A stretch of DNA of 64,000 nt, from positions 1 through 64,000 of IMG/VR virus record IMGVR_UViG_3300046715_000149; one strand, 5' to 3'. The DNA is from a virus. Below, in pieces: positions 1 to 7,372 of this stretch (position 1 is its first letter; each line of letters opens with the position of its first letter). A program made the position numbers and the translations under genes. The notes under the pieces were generated by a model, which saw only the letters and a list, made by a program, of their open reading frames with translations, was not told the DNA's origin and made no database searches.

Positions 1-1208
1 GGCACACGGCGGCCGCCGACGATCGCGGTCGGACGCCGGTCCGGGTCCGGGTCACAGCAGCGCGGCGACCACGCCGAGACAGCGAACCGGGCGAGCTGCT
101 GCTGGCGGTAGATCATGATGGCCTTGAGCTGCTCAGCGGCCACCACGTACTCGCCGAGTCCCGCCTCTCCGTCCTCGGCAATGATGGCAGCTTCGATGAT
201 CGGGAGCAGGGAGCGGATGTCCTGCAGTCCCTTCGCCTGGTTGAGGTAGAGGCAGGTCCAGTCGTACCGCGTGCCCCACTCGGTGAGCAGCTGCGTCTCG
301 GTGCTGGTCTTGCCGGAGCGGGTCATGCCGATCAGGGCGTACGAGGTCGAGCTGGCCATGTGCTTGCCCGCGGCCGTGGTGACGAACGCGGGCTTGCCGT
401 CGGCGTAGTCGGCGACGGAGGACAGGTCGGCGATGCTGCCGCCGGGCGAGGTGGGCGGGCCGACCGGGATGTGCCGGCGGAACGGGTTGACCAGCAGCAG
501 CGTGGTCGTAGAGCGGTCGGCCCGGTCCGGATCGCCGACGGCGGTGGACATGCCGGGCGGACCCTGGGCGACCGACTCCAGCGAGCCTAGACCGTCCTGC
601 ATCACGGCGACCGTCTCGCCGGGTGCGTGGTGCGTGGCAATGTCGATGCGGATGGGCTCGCCGGTCTTCTCGTCGCGCACGACCTTCGGGAAGAAGCGGG
701 TCAGCTTACTGATGCCCAGCTTCTTGGCCAGTCCGTCCTCCTTTTCCTCCGCCTCGCCGTGCCGGTCGTTGCGGGCGACGTCGAGCCGGGCCAGCGACCA
801 CGTCACGGCGACCGTCCAACCGGCGGTGACGAACAGCGGCGACCACCAGTAGTGCGGGCCGGTGCCGACGTTGATCTCAAAGAGGATGCCGAGGATGCCG
901 ACCGAAGCGGCCAGCGCAACCCGCTTCGGCGTCTCGCGGTGGGCGGTGAAGTGCCACGCTACCCAGCACATGCCGATGGTCACCCACGCCAGCAGGGTGA
1001 TCGCGATCGGCTCGGCGGCGGGACTGACGCGCACCGTCCAGTTGACCGGTCCGGCATGCAGGTCGATGCCGGACGTCCAGACGTGAATCAGCCACGCGAC
1101 CGGCAGGCCGGCCAGCGGGGCGAGGAACAGGCCGGCGAAACGGCGGGGCTGGTGCGTGAGCGAGCCGCCCGAGCGCGGCGCGGTCTCAGCGTGGGTCTTG
1201 GTCGCCAT
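1..1208 (-). CDS. FtsK/SpoIIIE-like DNA translocase (C-terminal end beyond the window)
   Basis: The reading frame is open to the window edge, so only the first 402 residues are seen. The N-terminal part has about four hydrophobic segments (roughly residues 25-45, 68-87, 97-112, 123-140). A soluble region follows with a Walker A motif GMTRSGKT at residues 294-301. This membrane-plus-P-loop layout fits FtsK/SpoIIIE/TcpA-type ATPases that pump double-stranded DNA at membranes; such genes occur in actinobacterial conjugative elements and some actinophages. The start ATG at 1208 has GGAGG upstream and overlaps the preceding HTH gene by 23 bases. Its job in a phage is unknown; DNA entry or lysogen plasmid handling are guesses. 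The Walker B and gamma-type DNA-binding parts cannot be checked here. Confidence 0.8.
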   Translation of the reverse strand, partial: MATKTHAETAPRSGGSLTHQPRRFAGLFLAPLAGLPVAWLIHVWTSGIDLHAGPVNWTVRVSPAAEPIAITLLAWVTIGMCWVAWHFTAHRETPKRVALAASVGILGILFEINVGTGPHYWWSPLFVTAGWTVAVTWSLARLDVARNDRHGEAEEKEDGLAKKLGISKLTRFFPKVVRDEKTGEPIRIDIATHHAPGETVAVMQDGLGSLESVAQGPPGMSTAVGDPDRADRSTTTLLLVNPFRRHIPVGPPTSPGGSIADLSSVADYADGKPAFVTTAAGKHMASSTSYALIGMTRSGKTSTETQLLTEWGTRYDWTCLYLNQAKGLQDIRSLLPIIEAAIIAEDGEAGLGEYVVAAEQLKAIMIYRQQQLARFAVSAWSPRCCDPDPDRRPTAIVGGRRV

Positions 1209-1395
1209 CTTGATCGTCCTCCAGCAGCGCACGAACCTCGGACTCGCGGTAGCGGCGATGACCGCCCAGCGTGCGAATGCTTCCGATACGACCGTCCCGT
1301 GCCCAGCGGTTCAGTGTCTTGGTTGACACGCGGAACAGCGAAGCCACCTCGGCGGGGGTGAGCAGCGGATCGCCGCCTAGGGCGTCAGTGTTCAT
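1186..1395 (-). CDS. Excisionase/MerR-type helix-turn-helix protein
   Basis: This 69-residue protein has a compact HTH of the excisionase/HTH_17 type: LTPAEVASLFRVSTKTLNRW followed by RIGSIRTLGGHRRYRESEV, the wing and helix pattern of MerR-like and Xis/BldC proteins. It probably binds DNA either as a recombination directionality factor or as a transcription regulator. It lies between a small unknown gene and the FtsK-like gene and overlaps both (TGATG at its start, 23 bases at its end), so the three are translationally coupled. No integrase is present in this window to pair it with. Function as an excisionase is therefore only a family-level suggestion. Confidence 0.8.
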   Translation of the reverse strand: MNTDALGGDPLLTPAEVASLFRVSTKTLNRWARDGRIGSIRTLGGHRRYRESEVRALLEDDQDGDQDPR

Positions 1396-1616
1396 CAGCA
1401 GTTCCGGTCGGCGGCGTTCAGCATCGACGCGATCTCGGTCGCCTCGATGCCGGAAATCCGCACGCCGACCGGGTGGCCATTGTCGTCGCGGATGTCAGTC
1501 AGGATCTCGCCGTCCAGCACGGTGATGTGGACGGTCGCGCCACAGGTCAGGCGCAAGCTTGCCTGATAGGTCGGGTGTGCGTTGATATCGGTCAATCGAG
1601 ACGCGTCGTCAGTCAT
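1395..1616 (-). CDS. Small protein of unknown function, possibly leaderless
   Basis: A 73-residue acidic protein without a recognisable domain. A longer frame reaches 1679, but that start would sit directly beside the terminator hairpin at 1681-1712. I prefer the ATG at 1616, which is preceded by CATACT and then exactly six bases, the same geometry as the other leaderless genes in this window. It ends by a TGATG overlap with the HTH gene, so it heads the short operon leading to the FtsK-like gene. Confidence 0.6.
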   Translation of the reverse strand: MTDDASRLTDINAHPTYQASLRLTCGATVHITVLDGEILTDIRDDNGHPVGVRISGIEATEIASMLNAADRNC

Positions 1617-1622
1617 GAGATG

Positions 1623-1651
1623 AGTATGACAGACAGGGCACGCGTGAGTCA
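1623..1651 (-). promoter_or_regulatory. Candidate leaderless promoter for the HTH-ftsK operon
   Basis: Read leftwards, CATACT at 1628-1623 lies six bases before the ATG at 1616. The hexamer 17 bases further upstream is TGACTC. It lacks the GGGAGTACAGT core of the main promoter family, so it is inferred from spacing only. Confidence 0.4.
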
Positions 1652-1680
1652 CGTGGGTGCGGGTGTCCGTTTCGGGCATG

Positions 1681-1712
1681 GAAAAGCCCCACCCGATCGG
1701 GTGGGGCTTTTC
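1681..1712. terminator. Bidirectional rho-independent terminator
   Basis: A perfect 32-base inverted repeat: GAAAAGCCCCACCCG on one side and its complement on the other, with A/T tracts at both edges. It lies just after the end of the leftward gene 1717-1947 and separates it from the HTH-ftsK operon. Confidence 0.85.
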
Positions 1713-1716
1713 TTGG

Positions 1717-1947
1717 TCAGGCGACGATGCGGGACTGCGGGAGCATCGTCCACCGGTTGGCCCAGTCGCGCGGGAGGCGGCCAGCCGCGACCAGCGCCAT
1801 GTCGAATCGGATCATGCTCGCGCCCGCGAACTTCAGCCACTCGATCGACGCGTCCGGGACGGTGATCACCGTCCGGCCCGACGCGTCCAGGCCAGTGCCG
1901 TGCTGGGTGGCAAATGCCTCGTCCTTGGTGGTGATCGCGATCCGCAT
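1717..1947 (-). CDS. Small protein of unknown function
   Basis: A 76-residue protein of unknown function, beginning MRIAITTKDEAFATQHG. It is a single-gene transcription unit: a family promoter with TTGCGT, a 17-base spacer and TACAGT lies upstream, a GAGAGAGGGACT ribosome-binding region precedes the ATG, and a strong terminator follows the stop. No membrane segment or cysteine pair is visible. Confidence 0.75.
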   Translation of the reverse strand: MRIAITTKDEAFATQHGTGLDASGRTVITVPDASIEWLKFAGASMIRFDMALVAAGRLPRDWANRWTMLPQSRIVA

Positions 1948-1974
1948 CTCAAGTCCCTCTCTCTCGATACTCTT

Positions 1975-2003
1975 ACTGTACTCCCAGTAGAAGGGAGACG
2001 CAA
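1975..2003 (-). promoter_or_regulatory. Family promoter P1 (TTGCGT-17-TACAGT)
   Basis: Leftward promoter. The -35 TTGCGT is at 2003-1998 and the -10 TACAGT at 1980-1975. The spacer ends CTACTGGGAG, giving a near-complete GTACTnnnAGTAC dyad over the -10 box. It drives gene 1717-1947, which here has a normal 5' leader with a ribosome-binding site. Confidence 0.8.
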
Positions 2004-2008
2004 GGGGA

Positions 2009-3001
2009 TCAGCGGAACAGGCGGCGGAGCGAGCGGTGGGCGCGCCAAAAGGCGGACCAGCCGAGGGCGACGCCGAGCACTGGGGCGCCCACCCACGGGA
2101 CCTGCGGCCAGGGCAGTTCCATCATGAGCAGGCCGCGGGCGGACAGGTAGGTGCACACGGCGATCAGGGCCAGCATGGCGAGCGGCTTGCCCAGCTTGCG
2201 GCGCCGCCGGCGTACGGGCCGGCTCGGAGTCGTCGGCCCGGCCGAACGCTCACGGCGGGAACGCGGGATGCGCTCGCCGGGCGGGCGGACCGGGCGCACG
2301 TCGTTGTGGACGGGGCGCAGCCGGTCGATCCAGAACGCCTCGGCGCGGCGGAGGGCGCGGTCATCCTCGCCCGGGTCGCCAGTGCTGCGCACGATCTCCA
2401 GGCAGCGGTAGCCGTCGCGGCCGGGCAGGATGCGCGCCTTCCACGGGTCGCGCGCCACGTCCCCGGCCGAGGTGTGGCCGCTCGATCCGTGCACGCGGCG
2501 GTGGATCGTGGTGGTGGTCATGCCGACGTACGAGTGATCGGTGTCGGACTGGCCGGCCAGGATCAGCTCGTAGACGTAGCCGTAGATCGGACGCGCGGCC
2601 ATCAGAGCAGGTCCGCGAGGTCGGCGAGCGGCCTTGGTGGCCGCGCGCTGGATCCGGCCGATGGCGAGCACCAGCGCTTCGGCGTCCATCGCGGAAGCGT
2701 CGAAGGCATCAGGAAGACTTCCGTCGATGGCAGCGCGCAGGTCGCCGATCGTCCGGACGCGGACCACCCGATCATCCGTCGGGGGGGCCAGGACCATGTT
2801 GCGCCGCGCCATGTCGTTGCGGTGCGCGTAGTTCAGATCGCCGAGGCGGAAGCGATGCTCACCGCCTAGGCCATCCAGCGTGATGACTGCTTGCGTGTTG
2901 GTGGCGCGCCACGTCTTGATCCGATAGATCTGGGCCGGCCGGGTGCCCGAGGCGGGCAGATAGGCGTACCCCTTGGCGATCCAGTTCGGGACGGTGGCCA
3001 T
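2009..3001 (-). CDS. GIY-YIG nuclease with N-terminal extension and C-terminal membrane segments
   Basis: A 330-residue frame. Residues about 1-130 match no family I know. From MAARPIYGYVYEL (ATG at 2602) a GIY-YIG domain follows: GYVYEL, then HSYVGMT, then an invariant-type arginine in IHRRVHG and a late RRAEAFWIDRL. Two hydrophobic segments lie near the C-terminus. GIY-YIG domains cut DNA and are common as phage homing or repair nucleases. The start ATG at 3001 follows the stop of the next gene upstream. Codon bias near 2640-2602 points to a different frame that ends TGATG at the ATG at 2602, so this may originally have been two genes joined by a one-base change. Confidence 0.65.
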   Translation of the reverse strand: MATVPNWIAKGYAYLPASGTRPAQIYRIKTWRATNTQAVITLDGLGGEHRFRLGDLNYAHRNDMARRNMVLAPPTDDRVVRVRTIGDLRAAIDGSLPDAFDASAMDAEALVLAIGRIQRAATKAARRPRGPALMAARPIYGYVYELILAGQSDTDHSYVGMTTTTIHRRVHGSSGHTSAGDVARDPWKARILPGRDGYRCLEIVRSTGDPGEDDRALRRAEAFWIDRLRPVHNDVRPVRPPGERIPRSRRERSAGPTTPSRPVRRRRRKLGKPLAMLALIAVCTYLSARGLLMMELPWPQVPWVGAPVLGVALGWSAFWRAHRSLRRLFR

Positions 3002-3002
3002 C

Positions 3003-3284
3003 TCAGGAGTCCTTCCGGCAGCGGTGGCCCGCGTCGTGGCGGCCAGGGGTACGGCAGTCGGGGTCGGCGCAGCGGGTGCACGCGTCAACGTGGATCGAGG
3101 CGACCTCGATCGTGTCCTCCAGGCTCCACATCTCGGGCGTGTCGTGGACCAGGTTGTCGTGATCGAGACCGCGCCCGGTCGTGTGACCGGGGCAGATGGC
3201 GACGTACGAGGCTCCGTCGTGGTCATCGGGCGTGATCTCGACGCGGGCGGTCTGGTTGTCGTTGGTGACGAACAGGCGGGCCAT
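3003..3284 (-). CDS. Small cysteine-containing protein, unknown function
   Basis: A 93-residue protein. The C-terminal part has a CTRCADPDC cluster plus His and Cys residues that could bind zinc. The rest has no recognised fold. It sits in a tight leftward operon: one base separates it from the gene upstream and its stop lies just ahead of the GIY-YIG gene start. Confidence 0.7.
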   Translation of the reverse strand: MARLFVTNDNQTARVEITPDDHDGASYVAICPGHTTGRGLDHDNLVHDTPEMWSLEDTIEVASIHVDACTRCADPDCRTPGRHDAGHRCRKDS

Positions 3285-3285
3285 C

Positions 3286-3591
3286 TCACACCGTCCGGGT
3301 GATGACTATGCGGGCCGAGTCGCGCGAGCCGTTGCGCAGCACGTTCGGGAGAGCGAACAACGCGGTCCAGAGGGCGAAGGCGTCGGCGTGGTCGGTGGGG
3401 TGGGTGATCGTCGTGACGACGGTCTGACGGTTCGAGTCGGAGTCCCAGGAGATACGGCTCGTGACCGTCGCGCCGACGCCCGGCATGACCCGCTCGACGA
3501 TCCGGCGCGCGTCGCGGGTGGCCTTCTGGACGGTGAGGCCGGTGGCCAGCTTGCGGGCGGTGCTCTTGACGCTGCGGCTCGACTGATACAT
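3286..3591 (-). CDS. Small basic protein of unknown function
   Basis: A 101-residue protein starting MYQSSRSVKSTARK. The ATG at 3591 is chosen over an upstream in-frame start because AAGGGGACGAT directly precedes it. The longer frame would run through the hairpin at 3620-3643. It is the first gene of an operon with the cysteine-containing protein and the GIY-YIG nuclease. Confidence 0.7.
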   Translation of the reverse strand: MYQSSRSVKSTARKLATGLTVQKATRDARRIVERVMPGVGATVTSRISWDSDSNRQTVVTTITHPTDHADAFALWTALFALPNVLRNGSRDSARIVITRTV

Positions 3592-3619
3592 ATCGTCCCC
3601 TTCGTTCTCGGCACGCCCA

Positions 3620-3643
3620 CCGCCCCCTGTTTGCGGGGGGCGG
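3620..3643. terminator. GC-rich hairpin, possible terminator
   Basis: CCGCCCCC pairs with GGGGGCGG around a short loop, between leftward genes 3660-3842 and 3286-3591. No T-run follows on either strand, so termination is uncertain. Confidence 0.45.
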
Positions 3644-3659
3644 GGGTTAGGTGCGCTGG

Positions 3660-3842
3660 TCAGGAGGTGGGCCCGACGATGCGAATGCATCGCTTGCACG
3701 TGATGGGTGCATCTGTGAAGCGAGAACTTCCACCGCGAGCGCCTGTCCCCGTGTCGCAACGGGGAAGGTTGCCGTATGCGGCGTGGACCGTAGTGTTACG
3801 GCCAACGATCAAGTTGCGGGCGTCCGTCGCGTTTGTTGTCAT
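3660..3842 (-). CDS. Small leaderless protein with C-terminal CxxC
   Basis: A 60-residue protein starting MTTNATDARNLIVGR. A longer frame exists, but the ATG at 3842 lies exactly six bases after the TACAGT box of promoter P2, so the mRNA should start at or next to the start codon. The C-terminal part contains CKRC and an earlier cysteine, a possible metal site. No function is recognised. Confidence 0.65.
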   Translation of the reverse strand: MTTNATDARNLIVGRNTTVHAAYGNLPRCDTGTGARGGSSRFTDAPITCKRCIRIVGPTS

Positions 3843-3848
3843 GCCCTT

Positions 3849-3877
3849 ACTGTACTCCCAGTACAAGGGGAGCGCAA
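3849..3877 (-). promoter_or_regulatory. Family promoter P2 (TTGCGC-17-TACAGT), leaderless
   Basis: Leftward promoter. The -35 TTGCGC is at 3877-3872, a 17-base spacer follows, and the -10 TACAGT is at 3854-3849. It carries the full dyad GTACTGGGAGTAC over the -10 box. The ATG of gene 3660-3842 starts six bases downstream. Confidence 0.85.
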
Positions 3878-3909
3878 CCCCTGATGGGCTGCGCCTCCCT
3901 CCGCTTTGT

Positions 3910-4509
3910 TCAGTGGCCGATCGGGGCGGGGCTGACGGGGGCGGACGGGGCAGCAAGCTGGGCTTCCAGGGAATCACGCTCGGCCTGCTTGGCGAGGCGG
4001 GTCATCCTGGCCCGCTCCTTGCGCTCGGCCGCCTTGCGGTCGGCCTCGGCCTTGTTCGCGGCGCGGGTGGCGGCGGCCTTGGTAGCGGCCTGGCTGCGGG
4101 TGGCCTTGACCGTCTCGGCCTGGGTCGCGGCCGGGTTCATCTTCTCGGCCAGCATCTCGGCGGCGACATAGCCGGCAACGACCATCGCGCCGAAAATGCG
4201 GGCACCTGCCGAGTTTCCCGCGCCGATGTTCGCAGCGAGGCTGACCAGCGTGGCGGCGATCTGGAAGCGCAGGCCCATGCGGCGCGTCTGCGGAGAGAAA
4301 CTCTCACTGCGGGCCAGCAGGCCCAGCATCGCGAAACCGTCGATGAAGATCGGAGCGGCGTACGCCTGCCATCCGGTCAGGCCCAGCAGGTTGAACAGGT
4401 GGACGATGTGGGTGTAGCTGATCGTCACGGCGAGGATCGCGATGCCGCGCGTGATGGTCTTGGCGGTCAGGTAGGTCCAGTTTCGGGGAGCGGTGGTCGT
4501 GGTGGCCAT
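3910..4509 (-). CDS. DUF2637/SpdB-like membrane protein
   Basis: A 199-residue protein with about four hydrophobic segments (roughly residues 20-38, 49-66, 80-97, 103-120). An Ala/Lys/Arg-rich, probably coiled-coil tail follows (about 130-185). This layout matches DUF2637 proteins of actinobacterial mobile elements, related to the plasmid spread protein SpdB. The ATG at 4509 is preceded by TTGGAGACACC; an upstream in-frame GTG at 4560 is less likely. Its promoter lies about 70 bases upstream. With the FtsK-like ATPase and the second membrane protein at 4916-5962 it may form a membrane-associated DNA-handling module; that link is inferred from family habit and proximity. Confidence 0.75.
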   Translation of the reverse strand: MATTTTAPRNWTYLTAKTITRGIAILAVTISYTHIVHLFNLLGLTGWQAYAAPIFIDGFAMLGLLARSESFSPQTRRMGLRFQIAATLVSLAANIGAGNSAGARIFGAMVVAGYVAAEMLAEKMNPAATQAETVKATRSQAATKAAATRAANKAEADRKAAERKERARMTRLAKQAERDSLEAQLAAPSAPVSPAPIGH

Positions 4510-4580
4510 CGGTGTCTCCAAGCTTCGGGCGGGAGGGCGATCGACGCTCCTGCGGATCACTCCGTCCCGCTGATAGCTTT

Positions 4581-4610
4581 ACTGTACTCCCAGTACTAAG
4601 GCTAGGGCAA
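4581..4610 (-). promoter_or_regulatory. Family promoter P3 (TTGCCC-18-TACAGT)
   Basis: Leftward promoter. The -35 TTGCCC is at 4610-4605, an 18-base spacer follows, and TACAGT is at 4586-4581. It carries the full dyad GTACTGGGAGTAC and drives the DUF2637-like gene with a leader of about 70 bases. Confidence 0.8.
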
Positions 4611-4630
4611 GAGATTGGCCATGGATGGCA

Positions 4631-4668
4631 CAAACCCCCGCTGAGCTGCGAGACTCGGCGGGGGTTTG
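4631..4668. terminator. Rho-independent terminator
   Basis: CAAACCCCCGC pairs with GCGGGGGTTTG around a 16-base loop that can pair further inside. It follows the stop of the leftward gene 4675-4914 and insulates promoter P3. Confidence 0.75.
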
Positions 4669-4674
4669 CCCGGA

Positions 4675-4914
4675 TTAGGAAGACGCCACCTTGACGTAAG
4701 TCGGAACGAGGTAGACCCGTACGTTGCGCGGTCCGGTGTGGCAGACCTCGACCACGCGCATCTCCCGCTGGACCCGCGCGCCGTCGTTGGCCATCACGGT
4801 TACCTTGGCGAGTTCGCCCTTGCGGGGGACGGCCTCGGCGCTGGGCCACGCCTCAATCCGTGCCCATTCCTGTCCCTGGCTGACGACCGGGCGGTAATAA
4901 AAGGCAATCTCCAC
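4675..4914 (-). CDS. Small protein of unknown function
   Basis: A 79-residue, probably beta-rich protein starting MEIAFYYRPVVSQGQ. No family is recognised. It is the last gene of the leftward unit that includes the membrane protein 4916-5962; only one base separates the two, and a terminator follows its stop. Confidence 0.7.
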   Translation of the reverse strand: MEIAFYYRPVVSQGQEWARIEAWPSAEAVPRKGELAKVTVMANDGARVQREMRVVEVCHTGPRNVRVYLVPTYVKVASS

Positions 4915-4915
4915 G

Positions 4916-5962
4916 TCAGGGCCTTCCGGTGAGGTCGTGGCCGTTCGTCCGGCGCGCCTCGGCGGCGAACGTCTCGGCGGTGCGCTGCTTGAGCGGCGGG
5001 TCGTAGTGGGCGGCCAGTTCGGCGATCGTCATGCCGCGGGGACGGTCGGCGGACATCGACGACCACATGAGTACGAGGGCATCGGCCTTGAGTTCGGGTC
5101 CGCGCAGCACCTGGCCGTCGCGGACGTGGACGCCCTGGGTGCCCTCGCGGGGGAGGATGATCTCGCGGCGGGGGATCTCGAGCGCGCTCTTCGGCTTGGC
5201 CGGTGCGGGCGGCTTCAGCACGCCATCGGCCCGGGCCAGCCGGGTGCGCATCTCGGCGACCATGGCGTCATCGGCGGACAGCGCCAGCTTGGCCAGGCGC
5301 ACGTCGCGGCGCAGCAGGTCGGAGACCGTGGAGTCGCCGCGGGACAGGCGGAACGACAGCATCGTCATCCGCGCGGTCAGCCGCTCGCGGTCGATCGTCA
5401 CCGCGTCACGCTTGGTCGGCTCCAGCGCGCCGAGGGCCAGCAGCAGACGGCGCGGCGTCCAGCGCCACGAGGTCGGCTGCTGCTTCTCCGGGTCGTCGTC
5501 GCCGGTCAGATCCAGGTGCCAGTTCCAGGCGACCAGCAGCGGGACGACGAAGCGCAGCGGCGCCTGGTGCCAGCCCTCGGCCAGCGCGACCACCGTGCCG
5601 CCGATCACCGCGAGGGACCAGACGAAGCGCACCGGGCGGGCGCGGCGCTCGTGGTCGGTACGGAAGCGGTTGGCGCGCAGCATGGCCGAGAGCATGAAGG
5701 TCTCGAAGAGCAGGAACAGCACGCCGGCGAACAGGGCCGGCACGTGGTAGACGGTCGTCGCGGCCTGCCACATGCCCTGCGCCATCCAGGTCAGGCCGAT
5801 CGTGGTGGCGATCAGCGCGACCCGGCGGTCCGGCTTCTTGGAGGTCAGGGCGAACACCACGACCAGCGCCAGCGCGGCCGGGACAGCGACCAGCAGGACC
5901 GCGGGCCAGTCGATGCGGGTGAGGCGGTCCAGAACGTCGGTGAGCAGAGAGTCAGTGGTCAT
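4916..5962 (-). CDS. Multi-pass membrane protein with DUF2637-like topology
   Basis: A 348-residue protein with five hydrophobic segments in its first half (about residues 20-40, 48-68, 74-94, 113-131, 137-152). A long hydrophilic C-terminal part follows, ending in a possible helix-turn-helix-like stretch (ELAAHYDPPLKQRTAETFAAE). The topology resembles the DUF2637 family but I cannot confirm membership. The ATG at 5962 has AGAGGAG about 15 bases upstream, an unusually long gap; a GTG further upstream is the alternative. It probably acts with the nearby FtsK-like and SpdB-like proteins at the membrane. Confidence 0.65.
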   Translation of the reverse strand: MTTDSLLTDVLDRLTRIDWPAVLLVAVPAALALVVVFALTSKKPDRRVALIATTIGLTWMAQGMWQAATTVYHVPALFAGVLFLLFETFMLSAMLRANRFRTDHERRARPVRFVWSLAVIGGTVVALAEGWHQAPLRFVVPLLVAWNWHLDLTGDDDPEKQQPTSWRWTPRRLLLALGALEPTKRDAVTIDRERLTARMTMLSFRLSRGDSTVSDLLRRDVRLAKLALSADDAMVAEMRTRLARADGVLKPPAPAKPKSALEIPRREIILPREGTQGVHVRDGQVLRGPELKADALVLMWSSMSADRPRGMTIAELAAHYDPPLKQRTAETFAAEARRTNGHDLTGRP

Positions 5963-6017
5963 GGGTACGATCGAAGCTCCTCTAGAGATCACGGTGAACC
6001 CGGATCTCCTCTCGGCG

Positions 6018-6045
6018 AACGGGGCGGTCCCACGACCGCCCCGTT
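6018..6045. terminator. Strong stem-loop terminator
   Basis: AACGGGGCGGTC and its perfect complement flank a 4-base loop between leftward genes 6053-6352 and 4916-5962. The 12-bp stem with AA/TT ends fits a terminator. Confidence 0.7.
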
Positions 6046-6052
6046 CGTGTGT

Positions 6053-6352
6053 TCAGACCGGGCGGCAGATGCCGGTCCACGTCACGGTGAACGTCCGGCC
6101 CATGCTCATGACGATCCCCGGGTCGGCGCCGGGGAGCTTGCGGAGAATCCCCTGCACGTCGTTGTCACACCCTTCCTGAGCCGAGAAGGGGGTGACCTTC
6201 GGACGCTGCACGCGGGTCTCGGCGCGGATCGCGTGCGGACGGCCGACCACCTTCGTGACGATCTCCAGCTGGTCGGCCAGGTCGCCGGGCAGGCCGTGCC
6301 GGATCAGCATGTGCCGGACGTGCGCGGAGGACTTCGGCGCCTCGTCAGCCAT
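6053..6352 (-). CDS. Small protein of unknown function
   Basis: A 99-residue protein starting MADEAPKSSAHVRHML. The ATG at 6352 overlaps the end of the clamp-like gene by eight bases, so translation is coupled; longer in-frame starts are shadows of that gene. No domain is recognised. Confidence 0.65.
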   Translation of the reverse strand: MADEAPKSSAHVRHMLIRHGLPGDLADQLEIVTKVVGRPHAIRAETRVQRPKVTPFSAQEGCDNDVQGILRKLPGADPGIVMSMGRTFTVTWTGICRPV

Positions 6353-7061
6353 GGCTGGCCACCACCCCGCCGGCATCACGCAGGAAGTTGAAGGGGCGGA
6401 CGTTCTTCGTGTCCGTCGGGTAGATGAAGCCGGCGTAGCGCTTGCCCATCGCGACCGCGACCGGTTCACTGGCGCCGCCGTAAATCATGCACAGCGTGCC
6501 ATGCGCCCGGGCGGCGCCGAACGCGCCGAGACGGGCGTGGAAGAAACTGGCAGTCGCGAGAGTGCCGTCGATGCCGAGGCCTAGCGGGTGCCGGATCGCC
6601 GAGACGGCGGGGATGTCGCGGCGGGCCTTGTCCGGGTCGCCCGGGACGCGGAGCTCGCGGTTGCCGCGCGGACTGTCGACGCGCTCGATCAGCAGGTCGC
6701 CGACGGGCGTGCACTTCAGGGTGACCGGAATGCGCCAGAGCTTGGCCGGCAGCTTGAACAGCTTCACGATCTCCTTGGCCGCGTCGAGGTAGATCCACGT
6801 ACGCCAGGGGCTGTCGTCGCCGCCCCATTCGGGCTCGTAACCGTCGTCGCTGCCCTCAGTCTCGATCTGCCCATCGCCCTCGGCGCCCTCGCCGGGCGTC
6901 CACTTGACGGTCGCGGCGGCGAACACGTCGTAGGCGGTGAAGTGCAGGGACTCGCCGTCCCACTCGATCGCGAGACCGGCGAGGTCGGACTTTTCGTTGA
7001 GCACGATGGGCAGCATGTCCTGAATGCCGCCGATCAGCTCCGTGGTCGGGATGGTGATCAT
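6345..7061 (-). CDS. Possible sliding-clamp-like protein
   Basis: A 238-residue protein. The N-terminus (ELIGGIQDMLPIVLNEK, then LAGLAIEWDGESLHFTAYDV) resembles the first domain of DnaN-type clamps: a helix followed by 'PVLSGVLLE-like' and 'L.ltAtD' strands. The C-terminus (PVAVAMGKRYAGFIYPTD) resembles the last strand of a clamp. It is shorter than DnaN (about 370 residues). The resemblance is weak and judged by eye, so a different phage family is possible. GAGAGGAGC precedes the ATG. A clear clamp gene lies at 18342-19508. Confidence 0.5.
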   Translation of the reverse strand: MITIPTTELIGGIQDMLPIVLNEKSDLAGLAIEWDGESLHFTAYDVFAAATVKWTPGEGAEGDGQIETEGSDDGYEPEWGGDDSPWRTWIYLDAAKEIVKLFKLPAKLWRIPVTLKCTPVGDLLIERVDSPRGNRELRVPGDPDKARRDIPAVSAIRHPLGLGIDGTLATASFFHARLGAFGAARAHGTLCMIYGGASEPVAVAMGKRYAGFIYPTDTKNVRPFNFLRDAGGVVASHG

Positions 7062-7372
7062 CTGGTGTTGCTCCTCTCGTCCCCGTAGAACCACGGGGGT
7101 CGTCTGGTGGATCGCGCGGACGGCCACATGCCGAGCCGCACGCACTCCTGATCGGCGTAGTCGACGCGCAGGACGGCCCGCTCCAGCACGTCGTGACCGC
7201 GCGGCGGACGCCTGTGGCCGGCCCGGGATTCGGCGCCCAGCGCCCGGGCCAGCCGGACCGCGTCGGATGCGGTGACGAACGCGCGGACCGCAGCCAGGCG
7301 CAGCGCGTTGCAGCGGGTGCACGCGCCGAGGTAGACGGTCGGCCAGGGCAGGTGACAGACGGAGCAGGTCAT
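7058..7372 (-). CDS. Zinc-ribbon-like protein
   Basis: A 104-residue protein with CSVC at residues 3-6 and CTRC about 12 residues later, a likely four-cysteine zinc ribbon, followed by a helical region. It overlaps both neighbours by ATGA-type junctions. It may bind nucleic acid or act as a partner protein; nothing more can be said. Confidence 0.7.
   Translation of the reverse strand: MTCSVCHLPWPTVYLGACTRCNALRLAAVRAFVTASDAVRLARALGAESRAGHRRPPRGHDVLERAVLRVDYADQECVRLGMWPSARSTRRPPWFYGDERSNTR

Noticed and set aside
3196-4599. A 467-residue open frame on the plus strand across several leftward genes
   Set aside because: It spans a terminator hairpin and two family promoters, has repetitive Gly/Arg/Ala composition, and lies opposite the DUF2637-like gene.
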